A DNA stretch of 64,000 nucleotides, from assembly GCA_012274445.1 (NCBI GenBank), contig JAAROD010000026.1:124001-188000 (forward strand). Reading direction: 5' to 3'. This document shows positions 39,320-51,158 of this stretch, one piece after another. The translations under genes and the position numbers were made by a program. The notes below the pieces were generated by a model, which had not been told where the DNA came from, made no database searches, and saw only the letters and a list, made by a program, of their open reading frames with translations. Source of the DNA: Sclerotiophoma versabilis. Its lineage: Eukaryota; Ascomycota; Dothideomycetes; Pleosporales; Didymellaceae. Positions within the stretch are counted from its first letter, which is position 1; each line of letters begins with the position of its first letter.

Positions 39320-41400
39320 TGCAAGCTAGATAGACTCTACAAGTCGCGAGATTTAAAGACGGCGAGCGTGTATGTATGCGTTGATAACTGGATACAGAGT
39401 AGAGAGAGAACAAAACAAAACACCTAGCAATTAAGGAAGTAGATCTACGTAACGTTTACATCATTCACACGTCATACTGCGTAGGCTGTGCGAAATTGGA
39501 TGTTTCTCATAGCTTAGTTCTTTGTGGTAGGAAGCAGGTATTCAGCCGCGGTGCATAGACCTTCTCTACCTTACGCCGGCTTTATCTGGTACTCTAAAGA
39601 GTGACAAGACTTGTTTAAGTAATTATCCGCTCCTAGCTGCTTGATGGACGTGATAGATGTGTTCGTCCAATCACCAAAATAATTCTTTGGCATACAACGG
39701 TTCCTCGGGTAATTCTCCGCACGTTAGCGGAACTAGCGGCACCTCCCCGCATCTTGCTGGCAAGTGTACAATTTTCGTTTGCAGATAGTTGAAATTACCA
39801 GAATTGACAGATGACCGTTCCATAACAGACGTTCAATACCTGCTGTTGTAGTAATTAGCAAGTTCGCTGTAGTTATAAAAGCTATTGCCGCAGTTTGGAG
39901 AGCTACAAAGCACGTATTACTTTATTATTTCTTTCTACAGTTGTACGAATTTTCAACCCACGTAGTGAAGTTCTTCGCAATCGTACAACCTACATAGCTT
40001 AATACTGTACAATTCCAATACCCAAGAATATTAATCCTGCAGACACCTATAATCTCTAGATTTGAGGCTGACATGTTAATTTATGAGCCAGCTATATGCG
40101 TCGCCCAATTTCTATGGACTGATTAACACTGCAGTTGAACTACTCCTCCTTTTGGGCCCTGCAATAACTATCGTGTCTACAAAGCAACTCGACTCTCTTT
40201 GTTCTTTGGAATACAACTTGTCCTTTGTATTAACAAGAAAAAACTTTAATTGGGCTTCAATTACCCAAATACTACCACCCACATTCACACTGAATACGAT
40301 GCCCGAGACAAACCTTACTATTGCCTTCCTCTAGGTCGTACTCGAAATTCTTGCTACCGACACAGATCTTGCCCATTGCTTAGGAGAAGAATAAGATAAC
40401 TGCTTGAACATACCTGCAAAGACCTGCTGTGGTACCCTAGAGAAACTACACGCGTCTTGCGAGGCGTCATAGTTGAAGACTGTTAGGGCCTTTGCGTCGC
40501 GGCCGGCACAACAATAGATATGTGCAAACTAACTTGTCGGCAGCTTTGAGTGCTGGGGAATCAGCAATGAACTTGTTAGTATCTCTAGTTGGACATTGAG
40601 CGCACAAAACGCACAGAGCGCGCAAACACTCAGAAGCATGACTTTGACTTTAATTTCACCAGGGAATGTGTTGACCTATCCATCATGGTAGGATAATCGA
40701 TGGAGGTGAACCGCTCGGAGTTCAAAGGGTACAAAAATGTGACCGGAATGAAGGAGAAAGGTAAGTCCTTGAAGGCCGATGATGACACAGTTTGGGACGA
40801 TTAAATTGGAAAGCATTTGTTAGGACATATGCTACATGAGAAGACATTGATTAACTTTAGGGTGGGTAGGGTGTAAAGCTTGTCTCTCAACAGTTCAGGG
40901 GGAACGAACAGTTGGCCAGACCAGAAAACCATCCATCCCATCACGTAGCGTTGAAAGATCAACGCCACGACAACCAATAGTAATATCAGAACCTCTAATC
41001 TCACAAAAAAAAATCTCATTGCCCTACTCCGATCCAGGGTGATCCAAATGGAGTCACCCTTTGATCGATCATACGGCCGCTGGTCAGCTTATCGTCTATA
41101 ACAACTACACTTACCTTCAAGCCAATATTACGACTACAATCAGATTCTGGATTCTGCACCGATTCGGCCTAATTACCACAAACTTCCTGTTTCCGATATA
41201 TCGAATAGCCTTCTGAGCCACTCCGAGGCTGAGCTGAAGGCTTTTCATGAGACAGGTCTCGCGAGGTTTGTTAAAGTACCGCTTACCCCTCTAACTGGTT
41301 CCCTACTTCTGCACTGTGCAAGATTGTTGTTGTTGTTTGTTCTATTGTAGTTGGAGTCGTGCAACGTGACTGCAGTGTTAGGCAAGAGCTTCTGATTTGG
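39320..41400. other. AT-rich gene-free region
   Basis: About 2.1 kb of A/T-rich DNA with scattered short ORFs (for example 40083-40334 plus, 40801-41019 minus) lacking recognisable features. Probably old repeat sequence. Confidence 0.5.
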
Positions 41401-41409
41401 CAGCGAATA

Positions 41410-41760
41410 GGCACCTCTAGCGGATAGTAGGTCCAAACTTGTAGGAAAGAAAGGGCATCAGAACGCATACGACAGCCAAGGATGCTAAAGTCAAAGAAGA
41501 TCAGTCAATCCTTAAACTATCATACATCTAATTCGAGGTTAGGGACGCAAGAAAATTAGCAGGGCGCAACATACCTGGGTAGTGAATAAAGGAAAGGCAG
41601 CTCCAAACGTTGACCAGATGATGCTGTTCCTAGCTAGTACCAAGGCGGCAAAAATGATATAAGAGTCAAGATAGTTTGTGATAGCCATAAAGATGAGTAC
41701 CATACTGAAACCCAATAGGACGCTCGCTACTACACTAGCTATCAAGCAAGACTTAGATAC
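41410..41760 (-). pseudogene. C-terminal relic of a DHA1 MFS transporter
   Basis: Minus strand 41745-about 41573 reads a conserved late-helix block (LLGFSMVLIFMAITNYL, SYIIFAALVLARNSI, FGAAFPLFTTQ), which is the end of helix 8 to helix 11 of polyamine/fluconazole-type DHA1 pumps. After a donor GTATGT there, a second piece at about 41485-41411 reads TLASLAVVCVLMPFLSYKFG and ends at a stop, the usual last helix. Nothing resembling helices 1-7 precedes it. It is thus a 5'-truncated remnant, not a working transporter. Confidence 0.7.
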
Positions 41761-41887
41761 TTGATCTTTATACGATAAAAAAAAAGCCAGGGAGAAGGAC
41801 TGAGACCGATTATAGCTTGCTTTTGGAATTGATGGGCCACAAAGCCGTGCAGCTACTTATGCTACCTACTTGAACCATAGGGAGGGG

Positions 41888-42311
41888 CGGAGTTGTCAAT
41901 TAGCAGATATGCGACAAGCACTTGCTTGAGCTTGCTTGAGTTTCCAAGTTCAAGCAAGCAAGCCTCAGTCTTTAGCAGCGTCAAGCTCAAACAACAAGCA
42001 AGCTCAGCGTGATATAGGCAAGTAATTGAGCTTGCTTAAGCTGGGGGGAAGCGATGTCTAGTAAGGCTAAGCGAGGGAGAGAATCTACATAGGAACCCTC
42101 TCTAAGCTCTGCCCACGTGACATCACGTGATCATTAGCTCGGCTGAAGAGCCCCTAAATTTCCCCGACGCCGTAACACCCTTTACAGCCCTACAAGCCAC
42201 CTCTTTTTCCCCCTGCTCAACGCAAGCAAGTAAGCGACTACACCCGATTACTCATGAAGCAAGCAAGTTCCGAGGTTCAAACTTGAGCTTGCCTGCTTGT
42301 TGACAACTCTG
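41888..42311. mobile_element. hAT-like MITE (non-autonomous DNA transposon)
   Basis: 424 bp bounded by 12-bp terminal inverted repeats CGGAGTTGTCAA (left) and TTGACAACTCTG (right), one mismatch. Flanks are GGGAGGGG (41880-41887) and GGGAGGTG (42312-42319), a 7/8 match to an 8-bp target-site duplication, which is the hAT signature. The interior is crowded with GCTTGCTTGAG / CAAGCAAGC units in both orientations, like the subterminal transposase-binding repeats of hAT elements. No coding capacity. It inserted close to the MFS relic. Confidence 0.7.
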
Positions 42312-42319
42312 GGGAGGTG

Positions 42320-43555
42320 ACTTTCGACTTGTATGCTAATTGACCTCAGACAAACTGAATACCATTACTGTGGCCTTGCGCTGAGTTGACATATTTTGTC
42401 TGTTCCTGCTTTCGCGGTGGCATCGGATCGTGCGGCTATTCTCGTATTCGGTTGATGCCCTGCTTCGGCTGTTGCACCCTGTCTTACCTTCCTTTATCCG
42501 AACTGGTAAAAGCTGTTCACGTTTCCTGGCACGAACTCCTGATTGCCTAAGAATCTCTATCATTGCAGAGCTTCCAGTTGATATCCCTATTTGATACTGT
42601 TGGTATGCTCATAAAATCGTAGCGATGTGAGTTTAAACGAGTTTAGTACTCAGCTGATAGCAAGGACGACTCTGCAGGCATTTTTAGACACGTTGAATAC
42701 TTAGGAATAAAGCTACTAGAGTACCGTGGTGTACATCCGCCGACGCGCACGTAGCTCGGATAGCCTCACCAGAATGATTTTGCGATCCGAAACAAAGCTC
42801 CAGGCTTGGCTTGACTTCTGGTGCGACCAAGATCCCGATCATCGTACCCGATGCGAGTCGCCGGCAGGTACATCATAAATCCACTACCTGACGTGACTTC
42901 CTACTAGTTGTGATATACATGCTTCAGACACATATCGACATGACAGCCCGCGAAATGTACTTACTCAAAACGCAATTAACAGGCGATGACCAAAGAAGGG
43001 CCGATCGTTCCGGAACTATTGTAGGTACACGATTTTCTTAGGAGACCTCTCTCCCCTGTACGCTCATTGTTGCGTTTACTGTTGCTGATACATGAAGAAG
43101 CGCGTAAAGGGAGGAGCTGATAGATCTTGATTGATATCTAGGTTCCGGATTTTTGGCTCTGCGCGTGTAGCCCTTTATTCTTTACCCGCTGAAGGCGGGC
43201 GACGGCCGGGAAGAGGCTTCCGATAACGACACGAGCCTTCTGGTGCTCGTCAATACTCGGGTGACGTCTAGTAAGGTTTCGGTGTACAAACTTCCCGACA
43301 CCGAGAAGAAATCTCTTTGACGGTCAGCCTGAGGTCGTTGAAAGCGGCGGAAATGGGTTTTATATCGGAACAACAGATCGCGCTAAATCCCTGTCTGTTT
43401 AAACGCACCCACTTGCGACACCAATAAATAGATGGTGACCGCCTGCGATCGCAAGACAGCCTTGTGTGTTATGATTGTCTTGCAACCTCTATTCTCATCA
43501 ATCCATATCAAAACCCATTGGTTCTCCTTCCACAGCTGTTTAAGCCTGACTTACC
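42320..43555. other. Intergenic region upstream of the amidohydrolase
   Basis: 1.2 kb without a recognisable gene. Contains TGACGTGA at 42889-42896. The last 200 bases are the probable promoter and 5' UTR of the amidohydrolase. Confidence 0.45.
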
Positions 43556-45211
43556 ATGGATTCGCCAGAATCTCACCATCGAGCTGATATTTTAGTTCGT
43601 GCAAAAGCAATAGAAACACTGTACAACGGTATACCTGCACAACAAGCCATTGCTATCCGACACGGGCGCATCTTAGCCGTCTCAGAGGATCCAAACAAAT
43701 TAGACGATCTCATTGGCGAAGAGACCAAAGTCATCGATAAACCTACCTCAACTGTCCTGCCAGCCTTCAACGACACGCACACACATTTGATACTTGCCGG
43801 TCTATGCCAGTTCGATGTTCCTGTTAATGACGTTCGCGATCTCCGTGAACTATTCGAACGTCTGCGACAACGAGCGGCTATCACTCCGGAAGGCCAATGG
43901 ATATGTACGGCGACCGACTGGCAGGAATTCAATCTCAAAGAGCAACGACTCCCTACTCTCACAGAATTGGATGCGGTTTCCACTAAACACCCGATCTTAG
44001 TCCGACGGGGCGGCCACAACATGGTGGTCAACTCAGTCATCACTGATATGATTGGCATAACCAGAGACTCCCAGTCACCTCCAGGCGGCATTATCGGAAA
44101 AGAAAAAGACGGCTCACTGAACGGAAAGTTTCAGGGCTCAGCTCTGGTTTCAATTGAGAAGGCGAAACCGCCTCCAAATCTAGAGGAGCGCATTGCAGGT
44201 CTAGAAGCCGCGTCGACGTCCTATGCCGCTACAGGTACAGGCTGCGTCCGCGACTGCTACTGTCCCATCTCTGATTTGAAGGCTCTGAAGGCGGCATATG
44301 ATGCTGGAAAGCTAAATGTGCGTGTTCGTGCGTTAGTGCCTACTTTGGGACGAACTACGGCAGCCGAAGTCGAAGAACTCCTTGAAGACATGGAGGAGTG
44401 GAGGTGTCTCCAACACCACCCTTGGCTCTCCGTTTGGGGTTGCAAGTTCATGGTTGATGGAGGGATCGAGGCTGGCGCGACTGAAGAACCATACGATGTT
44501 GCACCCTCCGACCACGATTGCTGCGCGCCCTCTGGCTACCATGGTGTAATGCTGTGGAAGACGGGCAATCTCATAGAAGCAATGAGCGCCGTAGTTCGGA
44601 GAGCATGGAAGATTGGCACTCATGCTTACGGTGACAGAGCCATAACGCAAGTCTTGGATGTGTACGAAATCCTATTGCAACGCTTCCCGTATCTTCCACG
44701 TGGATCTTTGATTCTCGAACACGGCGGTCTTGCATCTGAAAAACAGCAGCAGCGCGCCGTAGATCTTGGGATAGGTGTTACCATCCAACAACCTCTTCAT
44801 CACGACACAGCAGGACTTCAGGAACTGTATTGGGGACCGGAACGGGTTGCTCGCATTTTTCCAGCGCGCCAGTGGCTAGACAAGGGAGCCCTTGTCGCTG
44901 GAGGGTCTGATTACCCCGTTGGAAGGTATGCCGCGATGCGGTCCATCTGGGGAATGGCGACGCGTGAAACTCTTTCTGGTGTACGCGGGCCAGAACACGC
45001 CATCACTGTTGAAGAGGCCGTATCTTTACATACAACTAAGGCTGTCGAGCTTCTTTGTGAAAAAGACACACGTGGGTTCCTTCTTCCCGGATTTTTGGCT
45101 GACTTGACTATCTGGGATATAAATCCACTAGCCGAGTCCAACCCTGACAATCTCAAGGATCTGATGCCAAGCCATACAATCGTGGGGGGAAAGATTGTCT
45201 CAGGACTGTAG
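43556..45211 (+). CDS. Amidohydrolase family 3 (YtcJ-like) metal-dependent hydrolase
   Basis: Single exon, 551 aa, usual length for the family. No signal peptide. The metal site is visible as LPAFNDTHTHL (HxH, residues about 70), KIGTHAYGDRA, SLILEHGGL and the late aspartate in VAGGSDYPVGR; the C-terminal LLPGFLADLTIWD is the composite beta-sandwich end found in amidohydrolases. Members hydrolyse C-N bonds of amides or N-acyl compounds; bacterial YtcJ has no settled substrate. It lies 36 bp upstream of a Fot1/pogo element, so its 3' UTR may be interrupted by the insertion. No evident link with the peptide cluster. Confidence 0.92.
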   Translation: MDSPESHHRADILVRAKAIETLYNGIPAQQAIAIRHGRILAVSEDPNKLDDLIGEETKVIDKPTSTVLPAFNDTHTHLILAGLCQFDVPVNDVRDLRELFERLRQRAAITPEGQWICTATDWQEFNLKEQRLPTLTELDAVSTKHPILVRRGGHNMVVNSVITDMIGITRDSQSPPGGIIGKEKDGSLNGKFQGSALVSIEKAKPPPNLEERIAGLEAASTSYAATGTGCVRDCYCPISDLKALKAAYDAGKLNVRVRALVPTLGRTTAAEVEELLEDMEEWRCLQHHPWLSVWGCKFMVDGGIEAGATEEPYDVAPSDHDCCAPSGYHGVMLWKTGNLIEAMSAVVRRAWKIGTHAYGDRAITQVLDVYEILLQRFPYLPRGSLILEHGGLASEKQQQRAVDLGIGVTIQQPLHHDTAGLQELYWGPERVARIFPARQWLDKGALVAGGSDYPVGRYAAMRSIWGMATRETLSGVRGPEHAITVEEAVSLHTTKAVELLCEKDTRGFLLPGFLADLTIWDINPLAESNPDNLKDLMPSHTIVGGKIVSGL

Positions 45212-45245
45212 AACCGTGTGCCCTGCGCTATGGAATAGCAGTATA

Positions 45246-46584
45246 TAACGTGTTTTATAAGCGAGCAGACCATACAAGCGAGCAGGCCACCCAACCACTT
45301 TTTGCACCCTACCAACTTGAATTAACTATGGCTCTACTAAATCTACTGCAACGCGCCTCTAAAGAAGCTGATATATACCTTGCGATCTCAGCTCTTAATG
45401 CCAATCAAATTCAGGCTGAAAGGCACGCTGCAGATACCTTTCAGGTCGCTCGAACAACTCTCCACCAGCGACGCGTAGGGAGACCTGCCCAACGCGATTG
45501 TCAGCCCAACTCAAAGAAGCTTACCCAGGTAGAAGAGGAGGTAATTGTTAGACATATAATAGACCTGGATCAGCGTGGATTTGCGCCAAACTACGCTGCT
45601 GTACGTAGTATAGCTAACAAGCTACTGGCTGCGCGTAGTGCAGGTCAGGTCAGCGTCCACTAGCCGCGAAACTTTGTTAAGCGTACTGACAGTCTCACGA
45701 CGCGTTTCAACAAAGCGTACAATAGGCAGAGAGCCCTCTGTGAGGATTCTGTACTGATTAAGGGCTGGTTTAAGCTTGTAGAGCAGACTAAGGCCAGGTA
45801 CAGCATCTGTGACGATGATGTCTACAACTTTGACGAGGCAGGCTTTATGATAGGGAAGATTACAACTTAGCTTGTTATAACAGGGTTAGAGAGAAGAGGC
45901 TGGCTAAAGGCTGTTCAGCCTGGCAATCGTGAGTGGGTGACGTTGATCTAGGGTATCAACACTGCTGGCTAGGCCATCCCACCCTTCATCATCTTCGCTA
46001 GCCAGTACCACCTATCAGCCTGGTATAAGGAGGATGAGATCCTGCGCAACTAGGCTATCAGAGTCAGTAACAACAGCTAGACTACTAGTAAGCTTAGAGT
46101 TAACTATTTAAAGCACTTTATTAAGCATACAGAGACTTAGGTAGTAGGTGCAGGTTAGCTGCTTATCCTTGATGGCCACAAGAGTCACTACTTACTCTAA
46201 TTTCAAGAGCTCTGTAAGGAGAACAACATCTTTACGCTCTATATACCACCTTACTTATCTTACCTGCTCCAGCCACTTAACGTGGGTTGCTTCTCGCTGT
46301 TGAAGCGTGCGTATAGCCGTGAGATTAAGGACCTAATCTGCTAGCGTCAGGAAGGAGAGCAATCAGGTTTAAGCTGCCAGGCTCTGGCAAGCTGTAAGAA
46401 GTGCAGGGAACCTGGGCATAACTCACGTACATGCCAGAAAGATACTTTAGATACTACTTAATCTACTCTGTTTATATATATATAGAGTAGTATCACGTTG
46501 TTGAGTTATGTAGCTTTGAACGTAGTTTAGGTTAGTTGGGTGGCCTGCTCGCTTATATGGTCTGCTCGCTTATAAAACACATTA
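45246..46584. mobile_element. Fot1/pogo-type (Tc1/mariner) transposon, full-length but inactivated
   Basis: Element body 45248-46582 (1335 bp) flanked by TA on both sides (45246-45247, 46583-46584). TIRs of about 48 bp (left starts ACGTGTTTTATAAG; right is its complement) differ at only two positions. Each TIR contains an AAGCGAGCAGRCC unit twice. The transposase ORF inside is broken by many stops. Confidence 0.9.
45328..46480 (+). pseudogene. Fot1/pogo transposase, RIP-like decay
   Basis: It opens at ATG 45328 with the psq/CENP-B-type DNA-binding region and is open for 111 codons to TAG 45661, which replaces the tryptophan of the usual V-H/N-W-P motif. Reading on in the same frame gives recognisable DDE_1 domain blocks: VYNFDEAGFMIG (first Asp), LLILDGHKSH (second Asp) and YLLQPLNVGCF, where the third Asp is Asn. 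A CCHC-like segment ends it. Internal stops are nearly all TAG, explained by CAG-to-TAG or TGG-to-TAG changes, the expected result of repeat-induced point mutation. Not functional. Confidence 0.85.
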
Positions 46585-47355
46585 CAGCTAGTTATGAAAG
46601 TGCGTTATAAATTACGATATTTGCCGCTTGCCAGGGTTTAGATGACTTTAGTGTCCATCTATGCGGTTATCCAGCCCCTTGATGAAGGCAACATTAGCTC
46701 CATATCCTTCTAAAGTATTCAAAGCTTAGTAATTTGGAGCCTTTCCGTACCCCTTAATCTATGGTGCCTTGAGGACCCACATCTACAGGCCTGTTAATAG
46801 ATACCCAAACGGGTTGAGTGGTCAGAGTACCTCTGCTTGGAAGATACGAGGCAAGCATGTACATGCTCAGGTACTACCAGTGTACACCTCTCAAACGTAC
46901 CAAGTCCTCTATCTGACTGTCCGTGATATCTACGTTATGAGATCGGAACACCGACAGTACTTGTAGATCTGGACAGCTTTGTGCGAAGAGCAGTAATTCA
47001 ATCCCACTCACGAGGCTGTCCGCTTCGACAGCCACGCTGAGAGATCAAACACATGAAAACTTGGTAACACCTGGAAATAGGGTCCTTGACTAAATGCAAA
47101 CTGACCTAGCGTGTTTAATGGAGGGCGAACTCATGCTCACAGACAAGGTAAGATGTTGCATGTTGGGCTTGATTCAGAGATGTTGCGCTGCGTCATACTC
47201 AGCGAGCTCGGTATGTAAGGATTTAAGCATAGGAAATGTACCATAAAGGTGGTAAGTCATATCTGTATGGATCCCCAGACCTAGGAGTTTTTTGATACAT
47301 GATACATCTCCATCCCTAAACTTTACACAGTCGGCAGAGTACAATGAGACCAGTC
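46585..47355. other. Intergenic region between transposon and permease
   Basis: 771 bases; ORFs here (46769-46966 plus, 47174-47359 minus) show nothing recognisable. Confidence 0.5.
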
Positions 47356-49061
47356 TCACCGGCCGAAATATCTCAGTTCAAATCTCCTTGCCACTGCATA
47401 ACTTACAAACGCAAAAGCAAAGCCCAGTTCAAACCCAACATCGCCTCCGTACGGCGCTTCTCCCGCCTTCAACGCGATGGCGCCTACATACCAGACTTGG
47501 CTCATACCTACAACCATGCCAGCGATACCACAACAGAAGGCAAATATAGCTGCAAAACCAGGTGCAAGTTTGGAGGGCTGATCGTAGAGTGCCGGGTCGT
47601 ACGCTGTCATGCTGCGCTTATAGATAAAGTGGTCGCTGAAAGCAATGCCCTCGTAGATCGCGAGCCAGTAGCCTGGATACACAGTTAGATAATATCTGGT
47701 GCGCGGACGATGACAAGACTCACCAATGAAGTTCATGAAGTTATCAAGCACGGTCTCGAAATGAGAATACCCTGGGATGGCAATAGCAACGTAAACCGCT
47801 GTGCCCACGGCTGTCCATACAAATCGCGGTACGCGCTGGGTCCATTTTCCACCCAGGACTTGGGTTGTGAGACCAACTGAATAGATGTTGGGACAATTGT
47901 TCGCAATGATGCTCAAGGCAAGAATGACAAGGCAGAACTTGCCGAAGCCGCCGAGGGGTTCGAAAAGCACGGCGGCGAGAAGGCCTCCGGTCCCGGAAGT
48001 AGCATATCCGTCTGCGTATTTGTTCTTGCCATCATTTAGTGTGGTGGCGGTCATGACGGCAATACCGAGCATTTCGGTAAAGAGGAGAGGAACGATGAGG
48101 CCGATCCATACCGCAAAGAAAACCTTCGTCCTGGACTGATTGCGGGGTTGATAGACTGTGTAATCAGCTGCGTAACTCGTCCATCCTGTCGCAAAACCAT
48201 AAACAACGCTTCCAAAACTGAGCACACTTCCTAGCTCGCTGGTGCCCACGCCCATTGGGATATTTACAAAATCTCCCGAATGCGCAAAGACGCCAAGGAT
48301 GATGATGAAGACGATGGTAGTGGGGATCCATGACCAGAATTCGTAGATATGAACAATCTTGTAGCCGAAGAAGGTTATGAGCAATGTGCATACTGCGATG
48401 ATAATGATACCGGCGTAGCCTGGGACGTCATTGTTCACGGCGTTGATCAACTGGGCACCGACAATCGAGTTGACTGCCGACCAGCCGAGGCAGGCGAGGA
48501 CATTAAACACAGCAACTGTGACGAGTCAGTAGGGAGTTGTAAATGCTGAATGGGCAATGAACGCACTGATCTTGACTCCATACCAGCCGAACCAGTATCG
48601 TGACAATACCATTTGCCGCAATCCAAACCGCGGCCCAAAAGTAGAGAAGTAACACACGGGAATGATCCCTATGAGGTTGAAGAACAAGCAAACTAAGCAA
48701 GCGTCCGTGAACCCGAGAAAGAAAAGTGATTGCGCAAGAAGACCGATGGCGAAAGATGACACCACCATGTTTGCGGAGAGCCACTACTGATAATGTCAAT
48801 CACATACTCCCCTAGACGCCCAGTGCGACTTACCATTGTACCAACATTCAATAGAGAAGTATCATCTCTTTCGTCCTCAGGGACTCTCTCGATACCTCGC
48901 TGCTCAACATGGAAGCGAGCCGCGAGCCGCTGAACTTTTGCATACAGTGTGTTCCCTTGCACAAAGGTCTCTCCGGGTACAGCACCGGTGTCGGCATACG
49001 ACCCAGTCCTCACGCCATCGTCCTTCTCGATGTCCTTCTCGTAAGAGTTTAAATACGCCAT
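47356..49061 (-). CDS. NCS1 purine-cytosine permease (FCY2/FcyB type)
   Basis: Four exons: 49061-48834, 48783-48567, 48515-47724 and 47672-47356; 1554 nt, 517 aa. Introns are 50-51 nt with clear consensus ends. Signatures: the cytosolic N-terminus, MWLSANMVVSSFAIGLLAQS (helix 1), FGPRFGLRQMVLSRYWFG (the helix 2-3 NCS1 motif), NVLACLGWSAVNSIVGAQ (helix 3), YAADYTVYQPRNQSRTKVF, NNCPNIYSVGLTTQ (helix 8 with substrate-contact asparagines) and GYWLAIYEGIAF. About 12 helices. It imports cytosine, adenine, guanine or hypoxanthine with protons across the plasma membrane. The adenosine-deaminase-like gene at the right window edge would act in the same nutrient pathway, but is 15 kb away. Confidence 0.93.
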
Positions 49062-50300
49062 TTCTGGCACTTTCGCGTGGAGTAGTTGGGGAGGCGAAGG
49101 CGGAAATGATGGTCAGATGGATATAAAGAGAGCAGTTTCAAGCGACCATTTGCTCTTTACATGGACAGCAGCTCGACTGAAAGAAAATGGTCGACAATCG
49201 AGAGGGACAAGTGAGCAAGCAAGATCCTAATCCTCGTTTGGAGGCTAGAAGTTGGTGCTTTTACGTGTGCACGGCGTTTGTTCCAAACATCAGGCTTCGG
49301 GCAGGAGACCGCAGCTAAAGATGTGATAAGTCTAACCGCATCCCGTAAGCTAGGTGCGAGTCGACTGCGGGGAGAGGCGAGATGCGAACCGGGCGCGAAC
49401 GAACCCACGGCCCACGATGACGGCTCCGGCCGTCATATGCATCCAAAGCTTGACATGTATGTTCGTCGCACGACAGCGTGCAGCTCATTTGGCCGTCCTA
49501 GCCCCTAGTCGCTTCCCATCATCACATTGTGCTACATCTGCCCCAACAGCGTGGTTGAGGCCATGACCTCGCGAGTGCCCTGCCGCTCTCCGCTCGCCTG
49601 GTATCATGCCCTCCGGCGCAGCTCGCCGTCTTCGTCTTTGCGCACGATAAGACTCATCGGTGCAGCCAATGGGATGGAGCAAAATCGATGTGACACAAGC
49701 GATTTTCCTCACCTTATCGTGCCTTGGCCAAAAGCTTATTCAACGATAAGCTCTGACCTAAGTCCCGTGGGGCCGGCCTTACCGCAAGAAGGTTCGTTGT
49801 CCGTCTTGTTTTCTGTCTTCACTCCTGATTGAGAGTTGCTGCATCCAATATGAGCGACGATGGTCACCCAAAGTCTGTAGGATCACGTGACGACCCTGTT
49901 ATTATTGAGGTCCCCTGCCAGGTCCTCTGAAGCTGTTCCTCCCACATGCATGGATACGCGACAAGTGGCGCAGGCATCACCGACACTGGATATTCAAAGA
50001 TGCGGCGCCGTTAGACCAACTTCAACAAGCAAAGCATCCAGGATCAAACGTGCTGTTGTCGCGCAGCCATACAACCAATAGAGGAGTTCTTCTGTTGTTC
50101 CTAATATCGCAGTACACTGCGCTGACATCCTGGCCCATGTGGAATATTGGAAGAGACGAAGATAAGGTGAGAGGGAACCTTGAAAGTTGATCAGTTTAGT
50201 CCATCGCCCAAAGTTTCAGTATTGTGTATGCGAGCGTAGAAATAGGAATTTGGAAGGGAGTTTTCCTCAGTCGCATTTAATCCGTACGGAACCTTGGCAC
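49062..50300. other. Intergenic region
   Basis: 1.2 kb upstream of the permease. Overlapping short ORFs on both strands only; nothing recognised. Confidence 0.45.
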
Positions 50301-50338
50301 ATCTGCCTTAGACCAAATGTTTTCTTGAGGGCTGAAGG

Positions 50339-51158
50339 TTGAGAAGATGGAATGCGCTACCTGAATTCTTCCACGCCAACGTGTTGTGTCTGAGGACACA
50401 AGAAACTTGTATAAGACAGAACAGGCAGGTAATCTACGAGACACAGCCGACGATCCTGCACCAAGCCGCTAATATCAAGGTGATCTTGGGCTTTTTCCTG
50501 TACAATGCAGCCAATTCCTCTTTCCCTCTGCTCTCGACAACTACTTACCCCGTAAGGCAAGCTCTTAAAGAGTCTACTTTTACTACACCAGGAAAACTGA
50601 AGCCGATGCGAAAGCTCCTTACAACGTTCGTCTGATCGTCGTGGACCATTCCCCGCGTTACATCTGGACAGACTTTGAATGCGACGTCGTTCAGCTGCAT
50701 AGCGGGCTGATGAACAAGCTAGTACAAAGCAACAGCCTCAAAAAGAAAGAAGTCCGGCCTCTGACAATCGATTGGATGCATGGCCCGCGGGTGGGATCAG
50801 TCAGACAATATCTAGTACGATCAGCGACTTTCCCAAACTGAGGAGCGTGGATGTGTTAGTGCACGGAAATTTGGCGCATCCGTGGACAGACTTTATCAAA
50901 GAGATGTCTTGGGGAGCTTGTACTGAGGACAATGTTCGCATAGTGGACGCGAGGATAGGGGACTGCGTTGATGCAAAGACGGGCGGACCATACCAGGACT
51001 ATCTTGGTACGAATCGAGGTGAACACAGAAACTATGCTAGAGAGGTCAACTATGATTTTGATTGTGAGAAAGCAGACAGGGACAAAAGGTACGAGGCAAT
51101 GATGAAGATGGAAGCATCTGTGCCTCGAATGGAATTGGAGTATCGTAGGGCTGTCTAA
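50339..51158 (+). pseudogene. Hypothetical protein gene (2EXR-like), apparently frame-broken
   Basis: Three reading-frame pieces follow one another. One contains RQVIYETQPTILHQA (50339-about 50500). The second includes APYNVRLIVVDHSPRYIWTD then FECDVVQL (about 50560-50840). The third starts near 50772 and ends at 51158 (SDFPKLRSVDVLVHGNLAHP, acidic C-terminus). The IxxxxxPTILH and (Y)IWxDFExDxV patterns are those of fungal 2EXR-domain hypothetical proteins. The switch between piece two and three around TIDW/DAWP needs a one-base frameshift with no good intron, so I call it a likely pseudogene; an unrecognised intron is the alternative. Confidence 0.4.

Noticed and set aside
47292..47688. Plus-strand ORFs over the permease 3' end
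   Set aside because: Antisense to conserved NCS1 sequence.
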